From positions 35,113,574 through 35,177,573 of the forward strand of contig CM063114.1 in NCBI GenBank assembly GCA_031841125.1: a stretch of DNA of 64,000 bases, in the 5' to 3' direction. Source of the stretch: Acanthococcus lagerstroemiae (taxonomy: Eukaryota > Arthropoda > Insecta > Hemiptera > Eriococcidae). This document shows, piece after piece, positions 36,603 to 46,738 of the stretch. How positions within the stretch are numbered: the first letter of the stretch is position 1; each line of letters opens with the position of its first letter. A program made the position numbers and the translations under genes. The notes beneath the pieces were generated by a model. The model had not been told where the DNA came from. It did not search any database and saw only the letters and a program-made list of their open reading frames with translations.

Positions 36603-36712
36603 ACAAGCAGCAATTTGTGAGTGTCACAACTGTTTGATTAGCGCCACTCGCTTCGCTTGTGGCACTATCCATCAAACACGTTGCAATATTTCTCACTTTT
36701 GCTGCTCATACA
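36603..36712. repeat. Imperfect inverted repeat AGCAGCAA..TTGCTGCT
   Basis: AGCAGCAATTTGTGAGTG at the left and CTCACTTTTGCTGCT at the right can pair, as can inner AACTGTTTGATTAG/TCCATCAAACACGTT. A decayed palindromic element is the likeliest reading. Confidence 0.45.
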
Positions 36713-36763
36713 GTAATATAAATACCTAGATACTATTCTCGTTTGACTAAAGTACTTTATAAC

Positions 36764-36905
36764 AGGTGCGGACATCCGCGATTTTGGATCCTATAGTGCC
36801 TGGAGATACCAAATCCAACTATGCGGAGCATACCGCATAGTCAATTCGGCAATTCGGCATTCATGGGCATGGTTAGGATACAAAATGGCTGGTGTCCGCA
36901 CTTGG
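36764..36905. mobile_element. Palindromic MITE, GCATAGTCAATTCGGCA core, TIR CAGGTGCGGACA
   Basis: Inverted ends (CAGGTGCGGACATCCGCGAT / inverse of GGTGTCCGCACTTG) surround ACTATGCGGAGCATACCGCA and TAGTCAATTCGGCA. The core matches 44738 and 53282 but the ends differ. Confidence 0.75.
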
Positions 36906-37587
36906 TATATAGTACCTTACTTTGATTATTTGCCTTCGCCTTTTCGTTATCAGGAATGAGGAATCATCCAAAAGTGTCAACATGCCTTCAACCACAAATT
37001 TGTATACTTCTATTATAATCGTGTAGCAGAATTAACGAAAAACGTGAATAAATAATTGGCATATCACGTTTTGTTTTTGAAATGAAAGATTATCTTTCTC
37101 GCATTCAAACAGTTCAGGAATATTTCACATGTTGTGTGACCAGGAGTGGAGCTAATGTCTTTGCGTCTTATAAACGTTGTAATGAGGAAAGAGAACACAT
37201 AAATGTGCGTTTTCTGAAGCAAGAACACAACTTTGTTTGAATCGAATTAAAATTCCTCCTTTATTTGAGTCAAAACAAAATTCCTGTCCCTCTTTGAATT
37301 GTTATCAGCAGTTATCAGTTCATATTCATTAAAACTTGTGAGTTTTAAAATTATTTGGATTTATGTCCTTTGAATTTATTTGTCTTGTAAATGTAGAGTG
37401 TTTGATTTCTGCTTGCCGCTTGGAACAAATTAAATAGGAAATGAAAATTAATTTTATGCTGCATAATTGCAGTCTGCAGCTTCACAGTTTGAAGCCTTGA
37501 ACTTCTATGATGTGCGTGTAGCGTCTAGGGTTTTTGCTGTGCTATTGCATTTCAAAGTGTTTCAATTTATTATAAATGTGATGCGTT

Positions 37588-37801
37588 GCGTGAAAATGGC
37601 CATTGTGGTGATTTAAAATTTTGAGTTTGCAAGTCTGGTACCACCAATTTCCAAGGTCTACAGACTAAGGAATACCGCATTATAGAGCCTGGAGATCTGA
37701 TAAGTGTGGAAGCAACCTCAAATTCTGTAGACCTTGCCAATTAGCGGTACTATACTCGCAAACTTAAAATTTCAAGATCACCACAAGGGCCCTTTTCACG
37801 C
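37588..37801. mobile_element. Palindromic MITE, 214 bp, TIR GCGTGAAAA
   Basis: The left arm (GCGTGAAAATGGCCATTGTG, then TTTGCAAG) mirrors the right arm (CTCGCAAACTT ... CACAAGGGCCCTTTTCACGC). No coding frame. Confidence 0.75.
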
Positions 37802-38024
37802 ATCACGTCAGAGATAATGAAATAATAAATAAGAATTTGCAAACACCCTATTGCCAGGTCCTCTGGACCTCGCTTGTTCATCTTTGTGTAATGTCGAACA
37901 TCGAGATTAGAGAATGAACACGACGTAAAACACAACTTCTTCCCTTGAGCTGGAGGAGTCGTTCATGCACATGCGCATATAGAGCGTTGATAAAACTTAC
38001 AATTTTATAATATAGAGAGAAGAG

Positions 38025-38025
<1 letters not shown>

Positions 38026-38069
<44 letters not shown>

Positions 38070-38070
38070 T
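38026..38070. repeat. (ATT)n microsatellite
   Basis: About 15 uninterrupted ATT units. Confidence 0.98.
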
Positions 38071-38312
38071 AGCGAGGTTAAATAAGCGAAAGTATAAATT
38101 TGGGATCCAAATTGAGATCAGATCGAAAATCTGATTGCATTTTTGAATTCAGTGACTAATATATCCTTATTTGATACTGTTTTCGGCATGTTTTTCCCTT
38201 CAAAATTTTAAACTTAGTGGCATGTTCTATTGGGACTCGGAATTGAAGTGGCTGACATCTAGTGGATGTTTTGTGAACTCTCATTGAGTGATCATAGAGA
38301 AAAATGAAGCGC

Positions 38313-38373
38313 GCGTGGAAAAAAGGCCTTCGATCAGTGTATTTCTCATGAGACAAAGGACCTTTCTCCACGC
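38313..38373. repeat. Hairpin with a loop like the 77-79 bp MITEs
   Basis: GCGTGGAAAAAAGGCCTT pairs with AAAGGACCTTTCTCCACGC. The loop CAGTGTATTTCTCATGAGAC resembles the CAATGTATTTCTTGTGGAAC loop of the hairpin at 11053. The arms are different. Confidence 0.45.
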
Positions 38374-38858
38374 AGTCAGAACATCTTGCCGGTAACTGAT
38401 AAGAAGCTGATAAGGCAATTTTCATTTCTTACTTCATCGCACTTCTTTTAATTTTGCTACCTGACTTATTAAATTTTTGATCGCAAATTCGAACATGTAG
38501 CTCACTACAGTTCAAATTTGAAGCATATCTGTCATTTCTTAATTTTATTTTATTATTATTTTTTTTAAACCTGTCCCATTTACAGCAATGTTATTTTCGT
38601 CTGTGATCACTCAGCCTTTTTTAAGGAAGTGCACATTAGCGCTCCTACCTACATTCCGATCTACATCCCAAAATCTTTCACCTCAAAATAGACTAGACTT
38701 TTCAGTATTTAGAGGTACTCACGTATTCCATATTGAATTGACTTCGCAATTAACGTGAAACACAATGTATTTATATTTCTTATGATTGTTAATTTTCCTA
38801 AGATTGGATTGTAAGCTTGAAAAAAAAAGAAGAGAAAATGAAAATCATTTGTTTTTAG

Positions 38859-39065
38859 GGTGAGAGAGGAGAGAATGGAGAACCTGGCGTAACAGGTGCA
38901 CCAGGACCTCAAGGATCGAGAGGCTTACCAGGAATGCCCGGCTTGCCTGGCGTTAAAGGTCATAGAGGATTTCCTGGCATTGACGGTTCTAAAGGAGAAC
39001 AAGGTGTAGCCGGTGAAAAAGGAAACAGTGGACTTCCTGGGCCGGCTGGACCACCAGGACCGACG
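38859..39065 (+). CDS. Procollagen exon 8: major helix with Lys-Gly-His-Arg cross-link site
   Basis: This 207-bp exon has 23 intact triplets and is phase 0 at both ends (acceptor GTTTTTAG, donor GTAAAT). [19 protein letters not shown] is encoded from 38949. Counting from the first major-helix glycine, the lysine is residue 84. In vertebrate fibrillar collagens this lysine is hydroxylated and bonded to a telopeptide aldehyde of a staggered neighbour. The exon therefore gives the strongest evidence for fibril formation. Confidence 0.94.
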
Positions 39066-40111
39066 GTAAATTTAGAGTCCTTATGTATGCTGCAAGTTGA
39101 AAAAGAACGAGGCTTTTCAGATCCTAGGCATTTGCCTTATATGTTTCCGCACTTTACAGTATCTATCTGTTCAGCATAAGATATTGCGTAATTGCAAACT
39201 ATGTCGTGAAAAAATTTTCAATGCAGCTAGAATTTAAACATTTTTGTTAAAAGCTTGTGAACATATTTTCTGTTAAAATGACCACCTGAAAATCTGGAAA
39301 CTGGAAAAAAATTCATATAGCCTATGTTCGCACGTTCCGCAAGGTACAGACTTCAAAAATTAAGATCGAAAAAAATCAGTATATTTATTAATTGATTGTG
39401 TATCGTAATTTGTCATGTTCCATCACATGACTGGCACAAAACACAAGATGGCACATTTACACTCTTTTTCCCACATCGCCGTCCCATATATGCTCAGTTC
39501 TGATACGGAAATTGTACTATTTTTTCACTTCTGATTATGTTCGGGGAAAAAGGCCTAAATCTTCTAGGTTATTTTTTTATACGGGCCTGTCCGAATATGT
39601 TCTTCCTGTACTATGACTAGCAAAAAGGGTCTTTTCAAATTGATTACATGCGAGAAAATAAGCAGGGGTATAAGGCGCTTAATCTGCCTTCTTAAGGGGT
39701 TGAAATCCTATCAAAATTTGAAAATGGTGTATAGAGAGCAGTGGGATTCGAGCTACGATGTTACGATATTTTTCATATTAGATATTATTACCGATGTGTT
39801 TTACTTTTTCATTAATTTTCTTAAAAAATACTTTTAATGATATTTTTTTGTATAACTGATTCGCACTTTTACTTCTCCAGTCTTCTGTCGGTGGGTTGGA
39901 CTGTGGATGGAGACTTTTGTGGGTGGGCGAAGCTCATCCAGCCTGAGTACCTAGAAGAAATGGCGGAAACAAAGGAAATTGAAGATGAGAAGGGGGGAAA
40001 TAATCTGTACTCGCGTTACTGTTTGCCGCAAGCTCCTTAGCACACAATGCGTAATTATACTTTATTACAAAATATCGATAAGCTTAATTATTTTCTTCTT
40101 CCATTGATCAG
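39066..40111. other. Intron 8
   Basis: No element ends or conserved coding. Frames such as that at 39837-40040 read into the next exon's upstream flank and are judged incidental. Confidence 0.35.
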
Positions 40112-40210
40112 GGTCCAATTGGAGCGAGAGGAGATAGAGGTCGTGAAGGAATGCCTGGATCGCCAGGAATTAGAGGATCTGATGGACTCCCTGGACCTCC
40201 GGGACCGATA
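40112..40210 (+). CDS. Procollagen exon 9: major helix, contains Arg-Gly-Asp
   Basis: The exon is 99 bp (11 triplets), phase 0 at both ends, with acceptor TTGATCAG and donor GTAAGT. 99 bp is one of the classical fibrillar-collagen exon sizes (54+45). It encodes GPIGARGDRGREGMPG and onward; the Arg-Gly-Asp spans 40127-40135 but lies within a triple helix. Confidence 0.93.
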
Positions 40211-40228
40211 GTAAGTGCTTCCTGTATT

Positions 40229-40385
40229 ATCTTTTACCGACTTTTCGAAGAAAAGTCAGGTATTATATTCGTCACAGCTGTCGAGATGGGGGTGGGGCAG
40301 TGTTTTTTTTTTACGTTTCAGAGTGCTTAGAACACGACTGTGGCTGAATTTCAGGTTTTCTTTTATATGTACATATAGGTATATG
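40229..40385 (+). repeat. Dispersed repeat, 155 bp (copy 1)
   Basis: Matches 46590-46738 along its length (TTTTACCGACTTTTCG, GTCGAGATGGGGGTGGGGCA, CACGACTGTGGCTGAATTTC). Lies just after the exon 9 donor. Family unknown; the second copy borders a Helitron-like 5' end. Confidence 0.6.
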
Positions 40386-40762
40386 TAAGAACCATTCGTA
40401 ATCCCATTACTCCTTGCCTCCCGTTTTCTCGTTCATTCACGTCTAATCGCTTCTTCGTTCTCACATCATGATATATCCTACCGCTTATCATATTTCACTC
40501 ACTTTCAGTTTTTAGCTTACCTTGGTATCGCATCAACGTTGGCTCGTATACCTACTTACTCGTATTTTCGAAGCGACAAATTGTTTTTGAATTTGTTCTT
40601 AATAAACTCATTCATCCTCTGTCGCTGTCGACTAATTTATTGAGATCTTAACGATCTTCTAAATTCAAAAACTTTTCGTTTCGCGTATTTTGCGAATAAA
40701 TTTTTCTTTTTTCAACGTTTCACGTCTCTGGTTTCGTTGCCGTGCCTTCTACTTCCACCGCT

Positions 40763-41122
40763 ATGTCGTCGGTCCGTGCACGTTTTACTATTATGTATGT
40801 TGTGGGTTTGAAGACTGATAGCAAGAGTAACGTATGGGCACTCAGTTTTATAGAGCTCCTCGATGATGACTTCGATCATGAAATCTACGAGTTCCCGACG
40901 GATTATACTGATTTATCCCATCACGATAAATTATTCGCTCTCCCAGCTGCTGTCACTGCATGCAAGAAGATTCCGAAGCGTCATAGTAAGATAAATTCAG
41001 TTAGAAATAACGTGAATCCGAAGTATATAAGTCAAAATGTTGAGCTACTTACTAGTATACTCAATTTTCAAATTATAATAATTCGCGAGAGAATGTTCAA
41101 ATTATACAGCATTGCTCTATAG
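40763..41122 (+). CDS. Unidentified 119-codon open frame
   Basis: The first ATG in this frame is at 40763. The product starts MSSVRARFTIMYVVGLKTDS, has an acidic middle (LLDDDFDHEIYEFPTDYTD) and a basic KKIPKRHSK before the composition decays. Its base composition differs from the surrounding intron. No family recognised and no start context or splice support. May be a transposon piece or the exon of a nested gene. Confidence 0.2.
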   Translation: MSSVRARFTIMYVVGLKTDSKSNVWALSFIELLDDDFDHEIYEFPTDYTDLSHHDKLFALPAAVTACKKIPKRHSKINSVRNNVNPKYISQNVELLTSILNFQIIIIRERMFKLYSIAL

Positions 41123-41339
41123 TAATTTTTGCTCTATAAAAAGGTAAATACCGTTTCCTACAAATTTCATCTTATTATTTTTCACATAATTCCACTTACT
41201 TTCGAGAAATTTCGACATAAACGGAAAAATTTGTCAACTTCCCATTAGACTACATCATGTATTTCATTTTGGTTCTTTCCCCAATATTGATAACGAGCGT
41301 TCCGGTGACGTCATGTGTCACTGCCTTATATGTATATAC

Positions 41340-42270
41340 GTAACTTAGCTAACCCGCCTCGCAGCTCATCTAGTCCGTGGGCAAAAGTAAGTTGGCTAAG
41401 GTGAGCTGGCTGAAGTGTTAGCCTCCCGCTTTGGCGTGGAAACACGCGAATACATGTCAAAATTTAACCGCAAGGAGCTTCGCAGGCATTAGTATGTCCT
41501 CTCCTCTTCCCGTTACAGCAAACTGCTTTCCCATCTCTTCCCTCTTCATCCTTCCAACGATTCCCTATGATCACATCCGTGATCTTTTCCTGCCTGAAAA
41601 CTTGCAGTTTTCCTCCGGGGGTGCGGTGTCATAGGGGCCACTTTGGCATGCGTGCATCGCCATACGTCCCATCACACACCCTTCCTGTACTGCCGGCATT
41701 GGCTACTAATGCGACTAATAAGCGGGTGGTCACTTTATTTCTTCTTTTTTAATGTCTTATGGACTCCACTTTTTGCTTACATTCTTTGTAACCAGCTGCG
41801 GATTTAGAAGCTATGACGCTATAGGCACTTGAACAAAATGCCCCCTCACCCCTCCACTGCATATCCCCCTAATGAAGTATAGGTCAAAATTTGATAATTT
41901 TTCCCAGGTATATTTTCTGCAACTTCTACAACATTTTCCTTTTTTCTGACTCTCTTCCTCTTTTTCTCTTTTCCGAATTTCCTTTTTTTATACCGCTGTT
42001 TTTGTGCAAAAATCTGCCGCCCTAGGTACTTGGCTAAGGTGCCTATTGGGACATCCATCGCTGGAACTGCTACTACATAATAAAGAAGTTGCATTGGTAG
42101 GCATTTAGATATTTTGGGGAGCGCGGGTCCGGACCCCCAACCGTCTTCCCATATCTACCTATTATACTTCGTACCAAAATATCCTTTTTTGTTTCTGTTC
42201 TCTACCTTTCTGTATGTGCGTGCGTGCGTGTGTTGGTAGACGAATTGCCGTGTGGCGACTATAGTCGGGT
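41340..42270 (-). mobile_element. Helitron-like non-autonomous repeat, copy 2
   Basis: The reverse complement contains the same landmarks as copies 1 and 4: ACTAGATGAGCTGCGAGGCG terminus near 41370, the AGTGACCACCCGCTTATTAG block, and CCCAATAGGCACCTTAGCC near 42040. A truncated copy of the 110-bp RNA-like element sits inside (41617-41682). Confidence 0.5.
41617..41682 (-). mobile_element. Retroposed 110-bp RNA-like element, truncated copy 3
   Basis: The reverse complement reads GTGTGATGGGACGTATGGCG, then GATGCACGCATGCCAAAGTG and GCCCCTATGACACCGCACCC. It stops after the first hairpin domain. Inserted in a Helitron-like copy. Confidence 0.7.
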
Positions 42271-42779
42271 TTTGCTCGAAAATGTTCACTGAGAAACGCT
42301 ACAAAAATTTACAAAAATTTACGAATGCAAATAGCTTCAACTTTCACCTCTTCTCACAGAATGGTGACCCTCCTCTTCCTGGTCTGGCTTCTCGAACATT
42401 TTGGCATTCAAGGCAACAAACTGGTGGATGTTTTGAACCTTTTTCTCAAACTCAACATAGAATAGGTACATCAAAGATCAAAATTTAAAAATAATTTGAA
42501 AAATTTGGTCCGGATCAAGGAAAATTGATTCGGATTACACATTGCTGTGGGGGAAATGATTCACATCGCGCGAACTGAATGAATGTTTTTATGCGGATCA
42601 CAAATTGATCTGAAGTTGATTCCAATCAACATGATCCTGCATCCTGGAGCCTGGACAAAACCTGTTAATGACTAAATATTGATAATGATAAATGGGCCGA
42701 CCTTCATCAAGCGGAAATGTAATGAAAAATCAAAAATGAAACCTTTATCAAGATCAGTGTTGTCTGGTCAACGACTGGT

Positions 42780-43211
42780 AATCATACCATATTTTGTCAT
42801 TTTATCGACCCTGGATTGCCGGTCCTCCTCAGTCGCCTTTGCTTCCGATATAAAATGCCTCTTTTGAAACATGATTCTCGCTCAGTGGCAGGAAAATGGT
42901 CCATATCCCGTTCCAAGCTCCATCCCTTCAATTCATTGGCTCTATCTCCCCTCCCGGGTATATCGTCCGTGCGCAGGATTAAATCTACCCTGACTCACCT
43001 ATGCATAGGTCTCATCAAACAAACCCACTCCTTCCTTCTGTCGGGCCTGGAGTTCCCCACCTGCTCTGTTTGTGATTCCAAAGACCCTCTGCTGTCTCAT
43101 ATGTTCTCCTATCCTACTTGGCTTCCAACTCTCTCTGCAAACACCTCAAGCTCCCCGCTTTTCTACCCGCCATCTTGGGTCCCGATCCACTCACACCCAG
43201 TCGCTGAATAA
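42780..43211 (+). pseudogene. Non-LTR retrotransposon C-terminal end (RNase H/zinc-knuckle region)
   Basis: The plus frame 42816-43211 reads STLTHLCIGLIKQTHSFLLS, then a CSVCDSKDPLLSHMF stretch. This fits the Jockey-type tail (lTRLriGHt.lTHsfLL..e.pp.C..C...lt..Hil). Upstream RT and endonuclease parts are not visible. Confidence 0.5.
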
Positions 43212-43339
43212 GAAGACAGTCAAACCAAAACAGTTAAACTGAGAGGCCGGGGTGTTGCGGGCCAAACGTTTCCGGTAGTTTCCTAACAGGCTCACACATT
43301 CATCGCCATTAAGGGGATATTACAACTAGACAGAGAAAA

Positions 43340-43680
43340 GCTTGACTCTACTCATTGCATGGTTCGAAATCACTTGCGAATTGCCAACGACTGGATGAAG
43401 ACTTGCTACAACATCAGAGCCAACAAGGTCAGCTTCCAGGCTAGGAATTGTGTCTGGTTTTACAATCCCCAATGAAAGAGAGGACGGAACCTGAAGTTAC
43501 ATAGTCATTGGGAAGGACTGTACACTGTACTCAAACGGATCAATGATGTTGTATACCGGATTTGGAAGCTTGGTGGTGGACAAGCCAAAGTCGTGCACCT
43601 TGATCGTTTAACAGTCTGGCATGGTGACCATAAAGAAGATCTGGAGCCTAGCCGAGATGTCCAGGCTTAAGGAGGGGGCA
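43340..43680 (+). pseudogene. Ty3/Gypsy integrase C-terminus
   Basis: The frame reads VWFYNPQ, stop, KRGRNLKLHSHWEGLYTVLKRI, VVYRI, and AKVVHLDRLTVWHGDH. These are the chromodomain-free tail motifs of Gypsy integrase (GD.VWlynP.rkkGrspKL...WeGPy.V..ri.dvvYri). In-frame stops are present. A purine-rich GGAGGGGGCAG tract precedes the LTR. Confidence 0.8.
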
Positions 43681-43681
43681 G

Positions 43682-43944
43682 TGTGGCGATTTGTGATAAG
43701 CGAAGAAAGATCGACACGTTTCAAGCAGCAGAATAGAAGTTCCATAATGAGAGCGATAAAGAGTTTCACCAATAATGCAAGGATATATAAAAGCCGCTGG
43801 CCGACCCCGTGTAGTCTAGTTTTGTATGCGATAAATTGTGGGTTTTAAAGCGATTTAGCTACTGTGTTTTGTGCGTTGTATTATAGTGTGATATTAGAAG
43901 TTCTTTCCTGTTCTTGTGCGTTTTTCAGTGCGAATCTCGTTACA
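43682..43944 (+). mobile_element. Gypsy 3' LTR
   Basis: Begins TGTGGCGATTTGTGATAAG right after the polypurine tract and ends ...CTCGTTACA, so TG...CA. Contains TATATAAAAGCCGCTGG as a promoter-like box. About 263 bp; no 5' LTR in the window. Confidence 0.7.
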
Positions 43945-44150
43945 ATATGTTCAAACTTCAAACTATGCTGTCAGTAGCTAGTTCCTGACCTTAACAGAGA
44001 ATGAACAGTTTTTTGGATCTGTTTTTAAAACTTTGCAGCACGGCAAAAATCACCGGTTCCTTAGACTTCTTGCTAGAAAAACTAACAGACGTCTGTAATG
44101 TTTCACTCTAAGAACTGAATTGTAATGAAAATCTTGTATTATTTTTGTAG

Positions 44151-44259
44151 GGAGACGCTGGAAAACCTGGACCTCCCGGATTTCCTGGTTCGCTTGGCAT
44201 CAAAGGAGATCAAGGAATTCCTGGTCCCAAAGGTAGCCAAGGATTACAAGGACCTCGAG
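44151..44259 (+). CDS. Procollagen exon 10: major helix
   Basis: Twelve triplets from GDAGKPGPPG to GLQGPR plus the first base of a split glycine codon. The acceptor is ATTTTTGTAG and the donor GTATTT is weak. The phase-1 end matches exon 11 across a 7.9 kb intron full of transposons. Confidence 0.9.
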
Positions 44260-44472
44260 GTATTTACTCATATCATAACTCTATACATGTATCTAGGAAA
44301 GTAAATTCATTTTTTGCCCTTTTTACCTGAAATGATTTTTAAAAAAAGTAGATATTGAGAATGATAATGTGTAGTTTAAGTAAATTCAGAAGTTGATTTA
44401 AATTTAAATTATTGAAGTTCTTTTTCACTTGAGGTAATGTTTACAAATACCTACATACTCAAAAATAAGAGT

Positions 44473-44586
44473 TGGTGTGGTGGGACGTATGGCGATGCAC
44501 GCATGCCAAAGTGGCCCCTATGACACCGCACCCCCGGCCACAGGAACTACCCTTTCGAGTATCGCATCAGTGACCGGAGAAAAGTT
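44473..44586 (+). mobile_element. Retroposed 110-bp RNA-like element, copy 2
   Basis: GGTGTGGTGGGACGTATGGC, GATGCACGCATGCCAAAGTG and the 3' part CTACCCTTTCGAGTATCGCA match copy 1. Possible short flanking repeats AGAGTT/AAAGTT are weak. Confidence 0.75.
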
Positions 44587-44737
44587 AAGCTATGGTTTTT
44601 CCTCATGCCAGTTCTTCCAATAACTTATTGATGTGTTATTTTGTTGATTCCAATTTTATCTATTGCTAACAGGCCAATTCCTGCTTGCCGCGGTATCGGG
44701 TTCTACTTATACCGAGACCAAAACAAGAAGTAGAACT

Positions 44738-45020
44738 AGAGCTCTACATATATAGTCTGGCCAGTATAAGTTGGCACTTTTAGTTTCGTTGCGAGTTGTC
44801 AGGTTTACCCAAACTAGCGCACCTTTTTACTAGGCAGACGCGTCGAAAGTGGCCAGACTATTTTCGTGTGAGTACGATCGTGCGCCATTTTGACTCCAAC
44901 CGCGCCCGTGGATGCCGAATCCGACTATGCGGAGCGTACCGCATAGTCAATTCGGCACCCACGGGTAAGGTTGACGTCAAAATGGCGGACGATTGTACTC
45001 ACACGAAGTTATAGAGCTCT
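44738..45020. mobile_element. Palindromic MITE with GCATAGTCAATTCGGCA core, carrying a nested MITE
   Basis: Nine-base flanks AGTAGAACT (44729-44737) and AGTAGAACC (45021-45029) bracket inverted ends AGAGCTCTA. The arm CGTGTGAGTACGATCGTGCG and the core CCGACTATGCGGAGCGTACC follow. The left arm is interrupted at a TA by the element at 44754-44866. Confidence 0.82.
44754..44866. mobile_element. Nested TA-flanked MITE, TIR TAGTCTGGCCA
   Basis: The ends TAGTCTGGCCAGTATAAGTT / inverse GTGGCCAGACTA match the element at 3156-3268. Removing it restores the outer MITE's arm symmetry. Confidence 0.75.
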
Positions 45021-45371
45021 AGTAGAACCCGTAGGACGATAATTAGGTATTTTTAAGTTTCCTAAAAAGAAGCAAAAATAAAAAGAAGAAAAAAACAAAA
45101 TCACTCTTAAATTTTTATGTGAATGACCTTCATATAGAATTTCAGAAAAATCACCTGTTTCATATTTTGAATTGGTTCAAGTTGAATTAGAGTAATTTGT
45201 GGTTCTTTTAGCACCTGCTAGTAATGGCAAGTGGGAGCAAAATACTCATATGAGCTTCCTGAGTAATAAATGCTCCAAACAGGCCCGTCTGCGGTAGGAG
45301 GTGCTGACTGTTTACCAGGAGGGGCTTAAGGATACACACATAGTATATATAATGTGAAGATTTCTACGAGG

Positions 45372-45771
45372 CAGTAGTGGAGCCAGGGGGGAGGGCGAAT
45401 GCCGATCAATGTTTCGCCTTTAAAACACTTTGCTCTCTGGCCGAAATCGGTGAGTCGGGAACCGTGACATTTTCTCCCCTCGCTTCATTCTTAATAAATT
45501 GGCTTCGGTAGATTCTAGGAATCGCAAATTATAAGATCCAGAAATTATGTGTCTGAAACAACCGCTCTCTGCATCCAGAGTCAACAAGAAACAGATTTTC
45601 TAGTTTTTTTTCGAAAAATTTTCGCCCAAGCAGTAATTTTACCTTTATTTTTATAAAATAGTCCTCCAATATCGGCGATTTTTGAAAAATACCTCGATTT
45701 TAGACTTTTTCTCTCTTGAAAATCTTACTTTGCCCCCCCCCCCCTTCGGGAAAATCCTGGCTACCCTACTG
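45372..45771. mobile_element. hAT-like MITE, about 400 bp, CAGTAGTGGAGCCAGG end
   Basis: The ends CAGTAGTGGAGCCAGG and CCTGGCTACCCTACTG are imperfect inverse copies. The TAGTCCTCCAATATCGGCGA block is shared with 26790 and 34640. No clean target duplication. Confidence 0.6.
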
Positions 45772-45980
45772 ATAAAAACCAAACAACCCATTGAAAAAAA
45801 ACAACTGAATATATCGCGTGAAAGAAAGATTAACACTTTTACAACGATCTAATTTTCGAACTTTTGTGGAAGTAAAAAAATTCTGTTTCTGTGGACTTAT
45901 CAAGATCAGTTCTCAAACAGTCACTCAGGCATTTAGCCATCGATATTCAATTTGAACTGGATCGCGAGCCTACCCCTGTT

Positions 45981-46137
45981 AAGGCGGCTCTAAGGGGAGG
46001 TATAACGGACAGGCTTTTAGATTGAAAGAAAAGTAAACGACCGCGCGTTGATGCAATGGGAAATTATCAAGACGCGTTTGTTTACTTTTCTTGTAATCAA
46101 AATGGCTGTCCGTTATACCTCCCCTTAGAGCCGCCTT
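45981..46137. mobile_element. Palindromic MITE, 157 bp, TIR AAGGCGGCTCTAAGGGGAGG
   Basis: Arms of about 33 bp pair perfectly. Flanks ACCCCTGTT (45972-45980) and ACCCCTGTG (46138-46146) suggest an 8-9 bp target duplication, as in MULE or hAT elements. Confidence 0.85.
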
Positions 46138-46589
46138 ACCCCTGTGTTTGTGAATATTTATAAAGAATGACAGACACATGATTCATCTATCTTTCAAAGC
46201 AAAATCAGTATTGCCAAGTTTATAAACATTAAAATGTACTGGGGGAAAAAAAAGGTTTTGAAAAAAAAACCGCGAGAAAAATATAGAAATTCGTTATTTT
46301 TACTCTCGAAATTTTGCCAGGGGGGCTTCGGCAAGTGCTAGGGGTGCTCATCACCCCCTAGCACCCCTCTGGCTACGGACTTGTCTCCAAAAGTGAGAAC
46401 TTTTAGGATTTTTGATGGTTCAAACCTTGAACCCATAACGACTCATCTCTGTCATATGTCACCATGGAAACTGATGCTGATGCAAAATAATGAAAACTAA
46501 ATTTAGAAGCTGGATTCCAAATCCGCATTTTCAAAGTTTCAAACAAGAAATAGAAACTGCGAGTTTTTTACGGTTTCAACTAGTTTTAA

Positions 46590-46738
46590 TTTTACCGACT
46601 TTTCGGAGAAAAGAGAGATATTACACTCGTCACAGTTGTCAAGATGGGGGCGGGGCAATGTTTTTCTACCGTTTCAGAGTGTTTAGAACACGACTGTAAT
46701 CGTGGCTGAATTTCAGGTTTCCTTATATACATATATCT
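46590..46738 (+). repeat. Dispersed repeat, 155 bp (copy 2)
   Basis: Partner of 40229-40385; here it abuts the start of a Helitron-like repeat (TCTTCTGTATAAAAATGAAT). Confidence 0.6.

Noticed and set aside
38934..39179. Collagen exon 8 extended to a stop at 39179
   Set aside because: Reads past a good donor at 39066 and loses the Gly-X-Y pattern.
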